Shown here: positions 32,303 to 42,757 of the stretch, piece by piece
Numbering within the stretch: position 1 is the stretch's first letter
Layout: each line of letters opens with the position of its first letter
Source: Nannochloropsis oceanica
Lineage: Eukaryota; Sar; Eustigmatophyceae; Eustigmatales; Monodopsidaceae
Length of the DNA stretch: 64,000 nt
NCBI GenBank assembly: GCA_004519485.1
Contig: CP038107.1
Coordinates: forward strand, 744,001-808,000
Direction of reading: 5' to 3'
Position numbers and translations under genes: made by a program
The notes under the pieces: model-generated
Told to the model about the DNA's origin: nothing
The model's input: the letters and a program-made list of their open reading frames with translations, nothing else
Database searches by the model: none

Positions 32303-33265
32303 GGGAGGGAGGGAGGGCAGGAGGAAGGGGTAATTGTTGATAGGGGGAGATGGAGAAATTTTCGTTGTTGTGGCAAGCAACGGCAGTAGCAGCAGTAGCT
32401 ATTGCAACACCAGGCTTTCCCCCAAATTATTCATTGTTTCGATGGATTACAGCTGGATTACAGACAGGAGGAGGGGGAGAATGAGGAGGGGGAGGAGGAA
32501 GGAGAAAAACAAAATAAGAAGAGGAAGAAGAGGGAGAGTGGAGAGTTTGGTGAAAGGGAGGGGTAAAGGGGTGTACATCACGGGGAGGTAGACGAGCAGG
32601 AGGAGCAGGAGCAAAGAGCTGAACGGGGAAAGGAGGGAGGGAAGGTGAGACGAAGAAGGATGGTTTTGAATATAACAACGACAACATAACGTGGAAAAGA
32701 AATAACACACCAGGGAGAGCGAAAGGAAGAGAGTTGAGAGTCTTTGTCTACTGGCTGTCTAGCAGTATTTTGCTTCCTTCTTCACCGTATCTTTTTCTTC
32801 TGGTTGCTTTGTAAGTGTAAGTGTGTGAGTGTGCGTGTGCCTCCACGTCAACCCCCCTCCCCTTACACTACCTGGCTTCATTTATATTTCCTTTCCACTA
32901 TTGAAAGCACCTTGTGTCTGATAGTCATGCCATGGACGACCCTTCTTCGATGCGTTCTGCCGTTTTTATAGCCTGCGACAATTCTTGCCGTTCCTTTACC
33001 TGCCCGTCTCGTACTCATTCTACCATCTATCCCTGTCCGTGTGGACGGGTCAGTGGAAACCAACGTGACCACTTGTCCTGCACACACACCCTTCCCGCTC
33101 CTCCTCACCCATCGTCCCCCTTCAGCTTTTTACTAGCTCTTGCTCGCCAACAACCATCCCATCCCTCCCTCCCGCCCTCCCGCCCTCCCGCCCTCCCGCC
33201 CTCCCGCCCTCCTCCTTCTCTAAAGCTCTTCCCTCCTTCCCTCCCTCCATCCCTCCATTTCTTCT
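32303..33265. other. convergent intergenic region
   Basis: 3' zone of Rab5 and the ER STI1 gene. GGGA units follow the Rab5 stop, then A/G-rich sequence to about 32730, then mixed sequence. A CCCGCCCT minisatellite lies at 33163-33212. No gene is supported. Confidence 0.6.
33163..33212. repeat. CCCGCCCT minisatellite
   Basis: About five 8-base units, G-rich on the minus strand and 50-100 bases beyond the stop of the ER STI1 gene. Confidence 0.9.
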
Positions 33266-35043
33266 CTAAAGCTCGTCTTTCCCGCCGCCCGCCAGCAGCC
33301 CCTCTGCCGACTCAGGTGACTTGCCCATCTCTTCCCTTACGTTCTGCAAGAACTTCTCCACCTCCGCCGGGTCTTTTTGAAGCTCGTCCTGGTTTAGGGA
33401 GGGGGGGAGAGAGGAGGGGGTGAGAGGCGGTTTGTTGTTGCAGCCTCATGCATGTCCGTGAGGAAGATGTTCCTTTTGTTTGAGGAGGGGGGGGGGGGGG
33501 GGGGAAGGAGGGAGGGGTAAGCCGTACAATCGATGGAAAGAGGGAGGAAGGGAGGAAGGGAGCGAGGAAAGGAGGGAGGGCCTACCGCCATGATTTTGGC
33601 CTTTTCAATGACTTCGGCGAATAGAGGCGTCTCGGCCATCTTCTTCATTTCCTCCTGAAACGAGGGGTCGGCCATCTGAGGAGGGAGGAAAGGAAGGAGG
33701 GAGTAGAAGAGGGAAGGAGTGGGGGTTGGTGGTGTTAAAGGAGGAAAATGGAAAGAGTAATTAGTTGGATCAGACAGACAGACGGATGGACATCGGTCAC
33801 ACACGTTATCCCCACATGTGATTGCACACACACACCCCAGTCCCGTCACACTCGGTTATCCCAGGCGGTAATCCCACACACTCATCTCACACACTAATCC
33901 CAGTACACGCGCCAATCCCTCACGGTAATGCGATTATACCTTCACAGTCATCTCCCACAATTATCTTGTCTCATACACGCCAATCCCCCCCCACACACGT
34001 ACCAGCTCCTCCACCTCCTTTGCAAACTCCGGGTCATTGAGCATGTCCATGGTCTCCAGCACATCCGCGGGATTTGACATGGCCGAGGCCAGGGTGCCCA
34101 GCCCCATTTTTGTGGACGGGTTCTTCAAGTACCTTCGGGGGGGAGGGAGGAAGGGAGGGAAGGGAAGAGGGGTTGAGCGACTCAATGACGCACGCATGTC
34201 AAAGTACCCAGTGGCATCTTTGTCGACGGATTTTTCAAAAACCTTGGGAAGGGGGGGGGCTAGAGGAAAGGAGGGGCAGGGAAGGAGGGAGGGAGGGGCA
34301 GGAAAGGAGGGAGAGAGGGCAGGGAGGAGGGAAGAAGAAGCAAGGCAAAAGGGAGGAAACGAGGACAAGGAAGGAAGTAGGGAAAGGGAGGACTTACTCG
34401 TCGACTTGTTGCTGGAATTCAGGGTCATCCATCAGCTCTTCCACCTCATGCATAAACTCCGGGTCTTCCTGCAACTTCAACAGCTCTTTCATGGCGTTGG
34501 GGTTGTTGACTGCGAGGAACAGAAAGATAGGGAGGGAGGAATGGAGGAAGAGAGGTAAGCATAGGGGTCACAGCAGCGCGCATTTTTCAGGGCCGGATTG
34601 GAGACAGGAGGCAGCATGGATGGAGTGTGGGAAGTAGGAAAAGTTGTGGATGCGATGGCTCCATCACAGATCAAGGGACAAGCATCAAACTTCTTCTTGC
34701 GCAAAGCACTCCATGAGTCGTTATCTGCACATTATACACACATTCGTAACCGTCACCTTCGCCCGTCACATTACAAGGATCGATCATGCACAAGACAAAT
34801 AAATCTCATCATCAATCATCGTTACGTACAAAGGTCCTGGAAGGCCTGAAGTCCCATATTTGCACTCTCTTTGCCCGTGTATTCCGGTTTCTGCTCCGGC
34901 GCCTGCTCCTCTTGTACAGGTGTCCTTTTTTTGGCCAGCTTGCTAAACAGGGCGTCCGTAGAGGGGGTCACAAAGAGGAAGACGAGAAGCCCAAGGAGCA
35001 GGGCGATGGACCGGATGAAAGAGAGGGGGGCGGTGCGGCTCAT
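33266..35043 (-). CDS. ER-lumenal STI1-repeat protein with C-terminal KDEL
   Basis: Five exons: 35043-34830, 34509-34398, 34132-34003, 33675-33586, 33388-33266. All are GT-AG and every phase matches; 222 residues. The N-terminus is a signal peptide (FIRSIALLLGLLVFLFV, then TPSTDA). The mature part has successive Asn-Pro/Asp-Pro helical motifs: NNPNAMKELLKLQEDPEFMH, LMDDPEFQQQVDEYLKNP, NPADVLETMDMLNDPEF and MADPSFQEEMKKMAETPLF, as in STI1 domains of Hop, Hip and ubiquilins. The protein ends GGGKDEL and stop, a canonical ER-retrieval signal. No TPR or J domain is present. STI1 domains bind hydrophobic client segments, so a lumenal chaperone adaptor is a reasonable inference. A second, phase-compatible copy of the start of exon 3 lies in intron 2. 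Confidence 0.85.
34194..34242 (-). other. duplicated, possibly alternative exon in the ER STI1 gene
   Basis: Inside intron 2. After a CCCAAG acceptor the frame reads FLKNPSTKMPLGTLTC and stops at a GTGCGT donor. It parallels YLKNPSTKMGLGTL of exon 3 with most codon differences synonymous. Entry phase 2 and exit phase 0 equal those of exon 3, so it could replace exon 3 without a frameshift. Confidence 0.6.
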
Positions 35044-35495
35044 GGTTGAGATTTACTGTGTGTACGTGTGGAAGGGGAATTGAACATTTACTGTGAAGAA
35101 GCATCTAGGTGCATGCATTGGTTGTGTCAAGCAATCGCTTTTTTCCAAGCAAAAGGTGTCCGGCTTGTCGTGTGGTTCAATTGCAGTGGCACCCTCAAGA
35201 TAGTTGCGGTAGGCGTGAAGGGAGGCAACCCCAGTCAGTGCCGCTGCGTCAAAAAGGCGCGGGAGGGACACGCTCGCCAAGAAAAGTGTTGCGCATTGCG
35301 GGCTTTCCACGCGCACCCTACCACGCACAATGTAAGCTTACACCTCTCCTCATTTGCCCATGCTCCGTACACATAGGGAGGAGAAAAAGGGAGAACCGCA
35401 CGCAAACCCGCCGCTGCCATTGACGCCCCTCCGCTTCAACAGCTTCTCTACACGACTTTCCTTCCTCCTCCCCCTCTTCCACGCCGCCTAAAACA
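35044..35495. promoter_or_regulatory. divergent promoter region
   Basis: Between the ER STI1 gene (minus) and CAF-1 p60 (plus). C/A-rich leader sequence on the STI1 side at 35046-35075. No other element is recognised. Confidence 0.5.
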
Positions 35496-37289
35496 ATGAA
35501 GATTACCACGCCACAAATCACGTGGCATGGCGGTGAGGCGGGCAAGAATGACCCAGTATTAAGCGCGGACGTACATCCTTGTGGCGTGCTGGCGACGGGC
35601 GGCGCCGATGCAGAAGTGCGGGTAAGTGTCCGCGCGGAAAAGAGGGGAAGCAAGGAGGGAAGGGGGGAGGAAGCAAAGAAAGCGATGCTGTGCGGCCATG
35701 AACCAGAGCGGGGCACGCAATGTCGAGTGCCTTATCCATGAGCAACATTTTCACTTACTATTGTGACACGGGGACGCCTTCTTTCCATTTGTCTGCGCGT
35801 GCCTGGACCTCTCTTTTTGCGGTGCGGCATCATTCTCCAACTTTGCCAATTCCCTATTCCTCACCATGCCTTTCATGTGCCGTGGGAGTATGAACAGAAT
35901 CTCCCACTTTGTACAACTCAGCCTCCATTCGCAGCAACAAATCTTTTGTCAATTGCAACCGAAAAGTACTTCTCTCACCCATTCTCTCTTCCCTCCCGCC
36001 CTTCTGTCCCCACCACAGCTCTGGCTTCTCCATTTGGATGAAAACGAAGAGAGCAAATTCCAGGATTACCTGTACAATTTCGAAAACCACCAACGCTCGG
36101 TCAACAGTGTCCGTTTCTCCCCCAACGGCCGTGCCCTCGCCACGGCCAGTGATGGTGGGGTCATCTTCGTCTACCTCCTCCCCCCCGGCCGACCGACCCG
36201 GATCTGGCGACAGCCTAAATGCCAACGACTGGTGATCTGCCGATTGATTCGGACGACACAGAGCGACATATATGATATGGCTTGGGCACCTACCTCCGAG
36301 GAGCTGTGTTCAGTGTCCGTGGATAACAAAGTGTGTGTTTGGGACGTGACGGGCGAGAAAAGTCCGTTGGTTAACACGTTTACCAGCCATTCAAATTATG
36401 TGCAGGGTGTGTGCTGGGATCCCCGGGACGAGTATGTGGTATCTCAGAGCAACGATCGGAGCTGTCGGATGTATACGAGGAAAGCAGTGGGAGGGGGGAA
36501 GAAGAAGAAGAATAAGAAGAAGGAGGGGGAGGGAGGGGGGGAGGAAAAGGTGAAGAAGGTGGCGACGTCGTGGGTGGAGCATGTACAGTTAAAGTTGGGG
36601 CACAGGGAGGGAGTGGGAGGAGAGGGGAAGGAGGAGGAGGAGGAGGGGGAGGAGGAAGGCGAGGACGAGGGGGAGTTGTCGATGATCGTACCGGTGATGA
36701 GCTCCACACCAGTGGCGATGGTCGTGGGAGGAGGGGGAGGGAAGGAGGGAGGAGGGGCCGTGTTGCCCACTGCTTCCGCTGCTGTTGACGATGCGGCAGA
36801 TATGGATGGGAAGAATGAAGGGGGGGAAGGAGGGAAGGCGCAAGAGGTGATGGTGACGAACATGCAGGACGCGGCTGATGCTGCTGCTGCGCCTGCCGCT
36901 GCTGCGCCTGCCGCTGCTGCTTCTCCTTCCGCTGCTGAAGAGAAGGAGCCGAAGGGAGAGGTGGGGAAGGAGGAGGAGAGTGAGAAAGAGGAGGAAGAGG
37001 GGGATGAAATCGAGGTGGTGGGTGTCAAGAAAGGCACCAGGGCGCTCGCGGCCGCCCCCGCTGCCGTTGCTGCAGCCGATGCTGCCACCGCTTCTGGTGG
37101 TGGTGCTGCTGCTGCTACTGCAGCCAGCAAGACCAAGCGCGCTCCTCGTCCTAACCTTTTTGCCGATGAAACTGTGCCCTCTTTTTTTCGTCGTCCGGCC
37201 TGGTCGCCAGACGGCTGCCTCCTGCTCACCCCCACCGGACTCTACCGCCGCCCGTCCCTCCCCGATGGCTGCAGCAGCAGCAGCAGCCA

Positions 37290-37320
<31 letters not shown>

Positions 37321-39156
37321 AACAACAACAGCAGCAGCAACAACAACAAGGAGGACAAGAACAACAATAGTAATGGTCCCAGCAGCAAAACCGAATTCGC
37401 CACCCATGTCTACGTCCGTGGCGCTTTCGCGCGCCCTGCCCTAGAGCTCCCTCACCCGGGGAACAAGGCATCCGTCGTCGTCCGTTTCTGCCCTCAGCTC
37501 TTCGCCCTCTCCACGCGGGAATCCAAACACCAGCCCTCTCTCCCTCTTTCCTCCTCTTCTTCGTCTTCCGAAGAAAAAGAACCCAACTCATCCTCCCTCC
37601 CTTCCTCCTCCTCCCTGACGGATCTACCGTACCGAATGGTCTTTGCTGTGCTGACGGTCAATGCCATCTTGGTTTACGATACCCAGCATCATTTCCCTCT
37701 TGCCGTCATCAAGAACTCGCATTATGCGCCCTTGACGGACGCAGCGTGGGTTGCCGATGGATCGGCGTTGATTGCGACCAGTATGGATGGCTATGTGACG
37801 GTGGTTTGTTTCCCAGAGGGGGAGATAGGGAAGGCGCTTGCTTTGGAGGAGGTGCCGGGGGAGGTACGGAGGATGTGGGAGGCTCATTATGAAGGGTTGG
37901 AAAGGAAACGAGGGGGGGAGGAGGAGGAGGAGGAGGAGAGGGAGGAGAAGGAGAGGAGGGAGAGGAAGGCGGCTGCTGTAGAGGTGGCGAAGAGGGAGGG
38001 GGAGGAGAGGGAGAGGAGGAGGAGAGATTGGGAGGTGGAGGGGAAGAAGCAGAGGGAGGAACGAGAGCATAAGGGGAAGGACAACATTATCTGTGTGAGT
38101 GATTCGGATGATGAAGTGGGAGGGAAGAAGGGAGGAAATGGGTGCTCAAACACTACGGCCAGGGCTGTGTCGGGTGGGAAGAAGGAAGGGAGGGAGGGAG
38201 GGGTGAAGGACATAAAGGTGGCGGCGATGGACTCGGATGGAGAGTCTTTGCACAGCGAGGAGGAGAGCGAGGAGGAGGAGGAGGAGGAGGACGAAGAAGA
38301 CGCAGAGGAGAAAGAGGAGGACGAGGGGGGGGGGAAGCAGAAGGGGGAGAAGGCGAAAAAAGTTTGTGCCTTTTCGGCCGATGTCTCAAGAGGGAAGAAA
38401 GAGGGAAGGAAAGAGGAAGGGGAAGAGATGGAGAAAGAGGAAGATGAGAGTGCTGATGAATGGGACGGGACTGTAGCTACCGCAGGGGCAGCCAACGCGA
38501 ACACGAAGGGGAAGGGGAAGAGGATTGGGATGCGGGAGAAGGGGAAGAAGGACGGGAAACAGAAGAACAAGAAGGACAGTAGCAGCACCAAGCGCAAAAG
38601 TGCGGACATGGAGGAGGAGGAGGAGGAGGAGGTGGAGGGACTAAAGGAAGATGAAGGGCAGGGTGAGGAGGAAAAGAAGCAACAGAAGGCGACGACGCCG
38701 GCCAAGACATTGAGGGTGGCGACATCGAGCAGCAGCAACAGTAGCAGCAGAAATTGCAGCCGGAGCCCAAGCCCTACGGTCACTCTCAATACTCCTACTG
38801 CTGCTGCTGCTACCATCGTCGTCAACAGTACCAGCAACAATGCTGTCAGCAACAGCGCACAGAAAAAGAAGCGTATCCGTCCTACTCCTGTACGAGGGGC
38901 GGGGAGTGCCGCTGAAGATGCCTTTGCTGCTGCTGCTGCTTCTGGTGCTGTCGTTGGTGGTGGAGAAATAATAGGAGGAGAAGAAGGAAGAGAACAGAAC
39001 GAGATAAAGATGAGTGGGATGGATGAGCGCAGTAATAGTGCCTCAGCTGTTGCTCTTTCTTCTGCTGCTCCTACCCATCGAGCGGTAGCAACAGCGGGAG
39101 GGAAACCGGCGAAGAAACGGCTGGCTCCTACGCTTGTAAAGCCGTCTTTAAATTAA
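35496..39156 (+). CDS. CHAF1B: chromatin assembly factor 1, middle subunit (p60/CAC2/FAS2)
   Basis: Two exons, 35496-35621 and 36019-39156; the 397-base intron is GT-AG, phase 0; 1087 residues, about twice the usual length. The start MKITTPQITWHGG and the WD repeats follow the family: VLSADVHPCGVLATGGADAE, RSVNSVRFSPNGRALATASD, DIYDMAWAPTSEEL, SYVQGVCWDP-type HSNYVQGVCWDPRDEYV, then PSFFRRPAWSPDGCLLLTP, LPYRMVFAVLTVNAILVYDT and LTDAAWVADGSALIATS. Between blades there are large Glu/Ala and Asn/Ser runs, and after residue 650 an almost wholly charged tail of 400 residues with SDSDDE and SDGESLHSEEE, likely casein-kinase-2 type sites. CAF-1 deposits H3-H4 on replicating DNA. Converges on the SDR gene. 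Confidence 0.93.
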
Positions 39157-39972
39157 AATTGAGCTGAGAGAACAAAGGCAGGAAAGGAGGTAGATTGATC
39201 TGTGAGTGTGTCTGTGTGTGAGAGAGAGAGAGAGAGAAAGAGATGTACTGTGCCAGTGCGTGCATCCGGCCAGAGTGAAGACGAGCGAAACATTTGGTGG
39301 GATCGAAAGAATGGAGGGACGGGAGTGATTGGAAATATGACAGCAATCACGACTGCCGGGATAGCAAGCTAAGAAAGCATCCCGTGTGTACGGACGAGGG
39401 GGGGCAGTACCAGGAGCTGTAGTAGCAGGAAAGACGACGATGACGAAGGAGAAAAGGGAGGATGGGGAGCAGGAGGAGGAGGAGTAGTAGATGTAGCAGT
39501 AGAGGGACAAGGAGAATGGCGCGAACGAAGAAAAGTGGCAGACAATAGTAAGTAGTGGAAATAAAGGGAGAAGAAAAAGAAGAAGAAAAGGAAAAAGAAG
39601 AGGAAAACCAGGACAAGGAAAAGGGGAGGAGAGGCAAAAACAGAAAATGCGCATCATGAGCAACCAAGTAATGGAATAAAAGCAAAATACCAGCAAGAGG
39701 AGAGGTTTCGGCTTCTTAGAGTGTGTCTCCCTCCGTGTATGTGTGTGTGATTTCACTTGATTCCTCTATACACATCCTTTTTTTGCTGCTGCTTCGTTTT
39801 GGGGGATGGAAGATTGGTTGTTCCTGTTCTCCATTTCTGCCTGTAGATCGGAGGAGATCCCAACTCTGCTGCTGCTGCTACTCCTAAAGCTGCTGCTGCT
39901 GCTGATGTTGCCGCTGCGGCTGCTGCATTTGCCACGACATAACCTCCCTGTCCCTCTCCTCCCCTCCCTCCT
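39157..39972. other. convergent intergenic region
   Basis: 3' zone of CAF-1 p60 and the SDR. A (GA)n tract lies at about 39210-39242, A/G-rich DNA extends to 39700, and GCT-rich DNA lies at 39867-39935 that would encode a short Ala-rich frame on the minus strand. No supported gene. Confidence 0.6.
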
Positions 39973-40962
39973 CTAACTGAAGAATGTCATGATAAAGTCA
40001 GCAAGCCGATCGGGACAAAACCACACCAGCCACCCCAACCAAAATGCCGAAATCCCACTCACATTTGCCACAATATATCTTGTTTTGGGGTAGGGCGCCG
40101 TCAAGGCATGAGTGATCGCCTCGGTCGTCACACTGGGCGGGCTCGCCTTCTTGACCTGCTTCAGGTCCTTGCGTCGCTTGTCGGGGCGAAAGAAGTACCC
40201 GTACACCGACATGATTTCTTCAGAGGCCTCCACGTGTGTATTTATGCTCTCAGTGACTTTGCCGAAGATGGCAGTGTTGACGAAGGCCGGTTGGACGATA
40301 GAAACCGAACACCCGAATGGAGAGAGCTCTCGTCGAAGCCCGTCACTTATCCCTTCCAATGCCAATTTGCTCGCGCCATACGCCGCTCCGGTAGGCAAGA
40401 CGACGAGGGCTGTGATCGACGACAGATTGACAATACGGCCTTTGTTGGCGCGCAGGGCAGGGAGGAGGCGCTGGGTCAACTCGAGGGGGCCATGGACATG
40501 AACATCGAACATGCTCCGAAGCGCGGGGAGGGGGTGGAATTCGAGTGGGAATTTCTGAGCGATCCCTGCGTTGTTTACAAGGCCGACGAGCGGGGTTTGA
40601 GAGGAGGCAAGCTCGGTAAGGATTTGTTTGGTGCCGGTATCGATTGTGGAGGGGCTGGCCATGTCCATGATTATGGGTCGAAGGTTCTTGAGACCTAAAG
40701 CTTCGAGGGCAGTGGCATCGGCGGGTTTACGCACAGTGCAGTAGACGATGTAACCTTGCTTGGCCAGGTGCTGCGCGGCGTGGTTGCCAATCCCAGTGCT
40801 GGCGCCGGTGATGACAATGGCCCCGCCCTTGGCCGGGATGGGGAAGCGTTTGCGAAATGCGAGGAGGAGGACTTGGTAAAAGAAAAAGGCAAGGACTACG
40901 GTGAAGACAACACCCATGCATATTCCCTGGAGGAGCTCTGGAGACAGAGGTGAAGATGCCAT
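39973..40962 (-). CDS. membrane-anchored short-chain dehydrogenase/reductase
   Basis: Single exon, 329 residues. An N-terminal transmembrane helix (about 13-35, GVVFTVVLAFFFYQVLLLAF) is followed by the Rossmann start TGASTGIG (52-59), DMAS, LVNNAGIA, the active-site Ser in NLSSITALV and YGASKLALEG with catalytic Tyr and Lys. A further hydrophobic stretch (SGISAFWLGWLVWFCP) lies near the C-terminus. The classical SDR arrangement with a membrane anchor resembles the retinol dehydrogenase, 17-beta-hydroxysteroid and 3-hydroxybutyrate dehydrogenase branch; the substrate is not readable. A TGxxxGIG cofactor loop without an acidic residue after strand 2 (CTVRKP) suggests NADP(H). It lies 362 bases upstream of the convergent-side plastid STI1 gene on the same strand. 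Confidence 0.9.
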   Translation of the reverse strand: MASSPLSPELLQGICMGVVFTVVLAFFFYQVLLLAFRKRFPIPAKGGAIVITGASTGIGNHAAQHLAKQGYIVYCTVRKPADATALEALGLKNLRPIIMDMASPSTIDTGTKQILTELASSQTPLVGLVNNAGIAQKFPLEFHPLPALRSMFDVHVHGPLELTQRLLPALRANKGRIVNLSSITALVVLPTGAAYGASKLALEGISDGLRRELSPFGCSVSIVQPAFVNTAIFGKVTESINTHVEASEEIMSVYGYFFRPDKRRKDLKQVKKASPPSVTTEAITHALTAPYPKTRYIVANVSGISAFWLGWLVWFCPDRLADFIMTFFS

Positions 40963-41324
40963 GGTTGGCGCACTGTACGGGAAGGAGGGGTTGGATCATC
41001 AAGGGAGCGCGAGCTATGAGACTTTTAAAGCAGCCGCCGGTGTATGTACAATGCGAGTGTTTGAGTATGATAAGTGTTGTGTGTGAAGGCCAAAAAGCGC
41101 AGGGCACTTCCCCAATTACGAACGAGGAACATGTGAGCGAGCTGTCAACAGGTTTGTCGCGATGAGCGAGCGACAAGTGCCCTGCTGGTTTCTGTACCAA
41201 GACGTACGTTCCCTCTTCATTACTTAGTGAAAGCACTTTGTTATTCTTTCACTTGACTTCTACTTCCCTTTCTTTTGCGCTGTAACGTGCACCAAACGTA
41301 ATCCCTTCTTTTACCCTCCCTTGC
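40963..41324. other. intergenic region
   Basis: Between the SDR start and the plastid STI1 stop, both minus strand. It should hold the SDR promoter; a TTTTAAAG element lies near 41022. Nothing else is seen. Confidence 0.5.
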
Positions 41325-42425
41325 TCACGCCCGATCACTCATCCCTGGCGGGGGCGGGAACATGCTGGGGTCAATACCTGCCTCTTGGGAAAGCTTTTGA
41401 AATCGAGCCATCAACTGGAGTATCTCAGCATCGGCCATATATTTCTGCATGGTTTCATTATCCTTGGACATGACGGCTTTCATGAGCTCCTGTAAGAATT
41501 GGAATGTGGGATTAATGTATCTGAAGCCAACCACTACTATAAAACTGACAGGAGAAAATGAGGTTATTCTGTCACAAGCCGGCACATTTTACTTGCTTTT
41601 CCCAGGCAAGCGTACCTGCAAGCGAGGATTACTCATTATCTCCATCATTTCCTGACTGCTTGTCAATTTCTGAAGCGCCTCTGGGTCGACGCCACCGGGC
41701 AAGTTTCCATCGCCTGCCTTGGCCGCGTCCCAGTCGAAGTCCGGTGTCGCCCGTCCCGCCCGTTTTTCCTCATCCTCGCTGTAGGATTATATGAGGGATT
41801 GTAGAAATAAATATAAGAAGAATGCCACAAATATACTGCCATGAGTTCTCCCTCTCCTACTCCGACGAACCCACACCATGCATTCTTCTCCCCTCTCCCC
41901 TCCCTCCCATCATTCCCACCGTTGCTGGTTGAACGTGTCTAAAATCTCCGGGCGCGCCTTCCCCTCCATCCGTGCCTTAAGCAGTAGTATTTCTAGATCT
42001 GATCGTTCAAAAACGCCGGCATAGGTGACGCCACGCAAGTCCAACTCGGCCTTGATCTCACCTACTTTCATCTTGCCCGGAATGGCCTCCTCGTCGTCGT
42101 CGTCATTCATGGAGGCACCGGCACCGTCAGAGGCGGCAGCAAGCAGGGAGTTGAATGAGATATATCGTTGATAGAAGGCGTGGTAGATAGAGGTAGATGG
42201 AAGGAGGGACGTGGCAGCACGGGAGGCTGTGAGTGGATGAGGTGGGGAGGGTTGCAGGGGGATAAAAAGGGCTGCTGACGTTTGACGCACATACCATGCA
42301 CGGGCCAAATACGTACCGAGGCGTGCCGACGACGACGCTGGGACAGAGATGAGGAAGGCGAACGCGCCGTTGTCGTGGTTGAGGGCGAGTAAGGCCCCGA
42401 GCACGGGGACAAGGAGGCAGCGCAT
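41325..42425 (-). CDS. plastid-targeted protein with SAP-like and STI1 domains
   Basis: Three exons: 42425-41920, 41778-41616, 41489-41325; phases 2 and 0; 277 residues. The leader is a signal peptide (LLVPVLGALLALNH) with the ASAF-type motif GAFAFL, then a Ser/Arg-rich transit stretch. After an acidic linker comes MKVGEIKAELDLRGVTYAGV then ERSDLEILLLKAR, a SAP/LEM-like helix-turn-helix. Exons 2-3 give ALQKLTSSQEMMEIMSNP, RLQELMKAVMSKDNETMQKY and ILQLMARFQKLSQEAG, an STI1 module like the C-terminal Hip/Hop domain of plant Tic40. A stromal chaperone-docking role is therefore possible, but there is no obvious membrane anchor after the leader, unlike Tic40. It shares its upstream region with eIF2B-alpha. 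Confidence 0.8.
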
Positions 42426-42757
42426 TGCAGTGAGTGTTGCTGCTGTGCTGGGACGGTTGACGGCGGCTGGAGGGTCGGCTTGGCTCCTGTGGATGTTTTG
42501 TGCAAAGTGCCCCGGCTAGGAGTGAATACGGTCCTATTTATGCTTGATGTATGTATGCATGCGTGTAGTCAGAAACGTACCAATGCGTCTTGGTGTCTGC
42601 GTGGGGAGTGGAGAAGCAAGTGCGTTCTGCTTGCGGATGATGCTTGCAGCAACTTGGATGATGCCTGGCTTGTCCCACGCCAACCACACACAAACACACA
42701 CACCATTATACAGACTGCAACACCAGGAGCAGCACATCTACAACCACAGGAACAATC
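42426..42757. promoter_or_regulatory. divergent promoter region
   Basis: Compact spacer between the plastid STI1 gene and eIF2B-alpha. The plus-strand side (42684-42755) is a C/A-rich leader with repeated CACACA. Confidence 0.5.

Noticed and set aside
33163-33212. CRISPR-like array
   Set aside because: Short 8-base direct repeats without spacers; a simple minisatellite in a eukaryotic genome.
39753-39935. Short Ala-rich minus-strand frame
   Set aside because: Made mostly of a GCT/GCA repeat; no conserved part.
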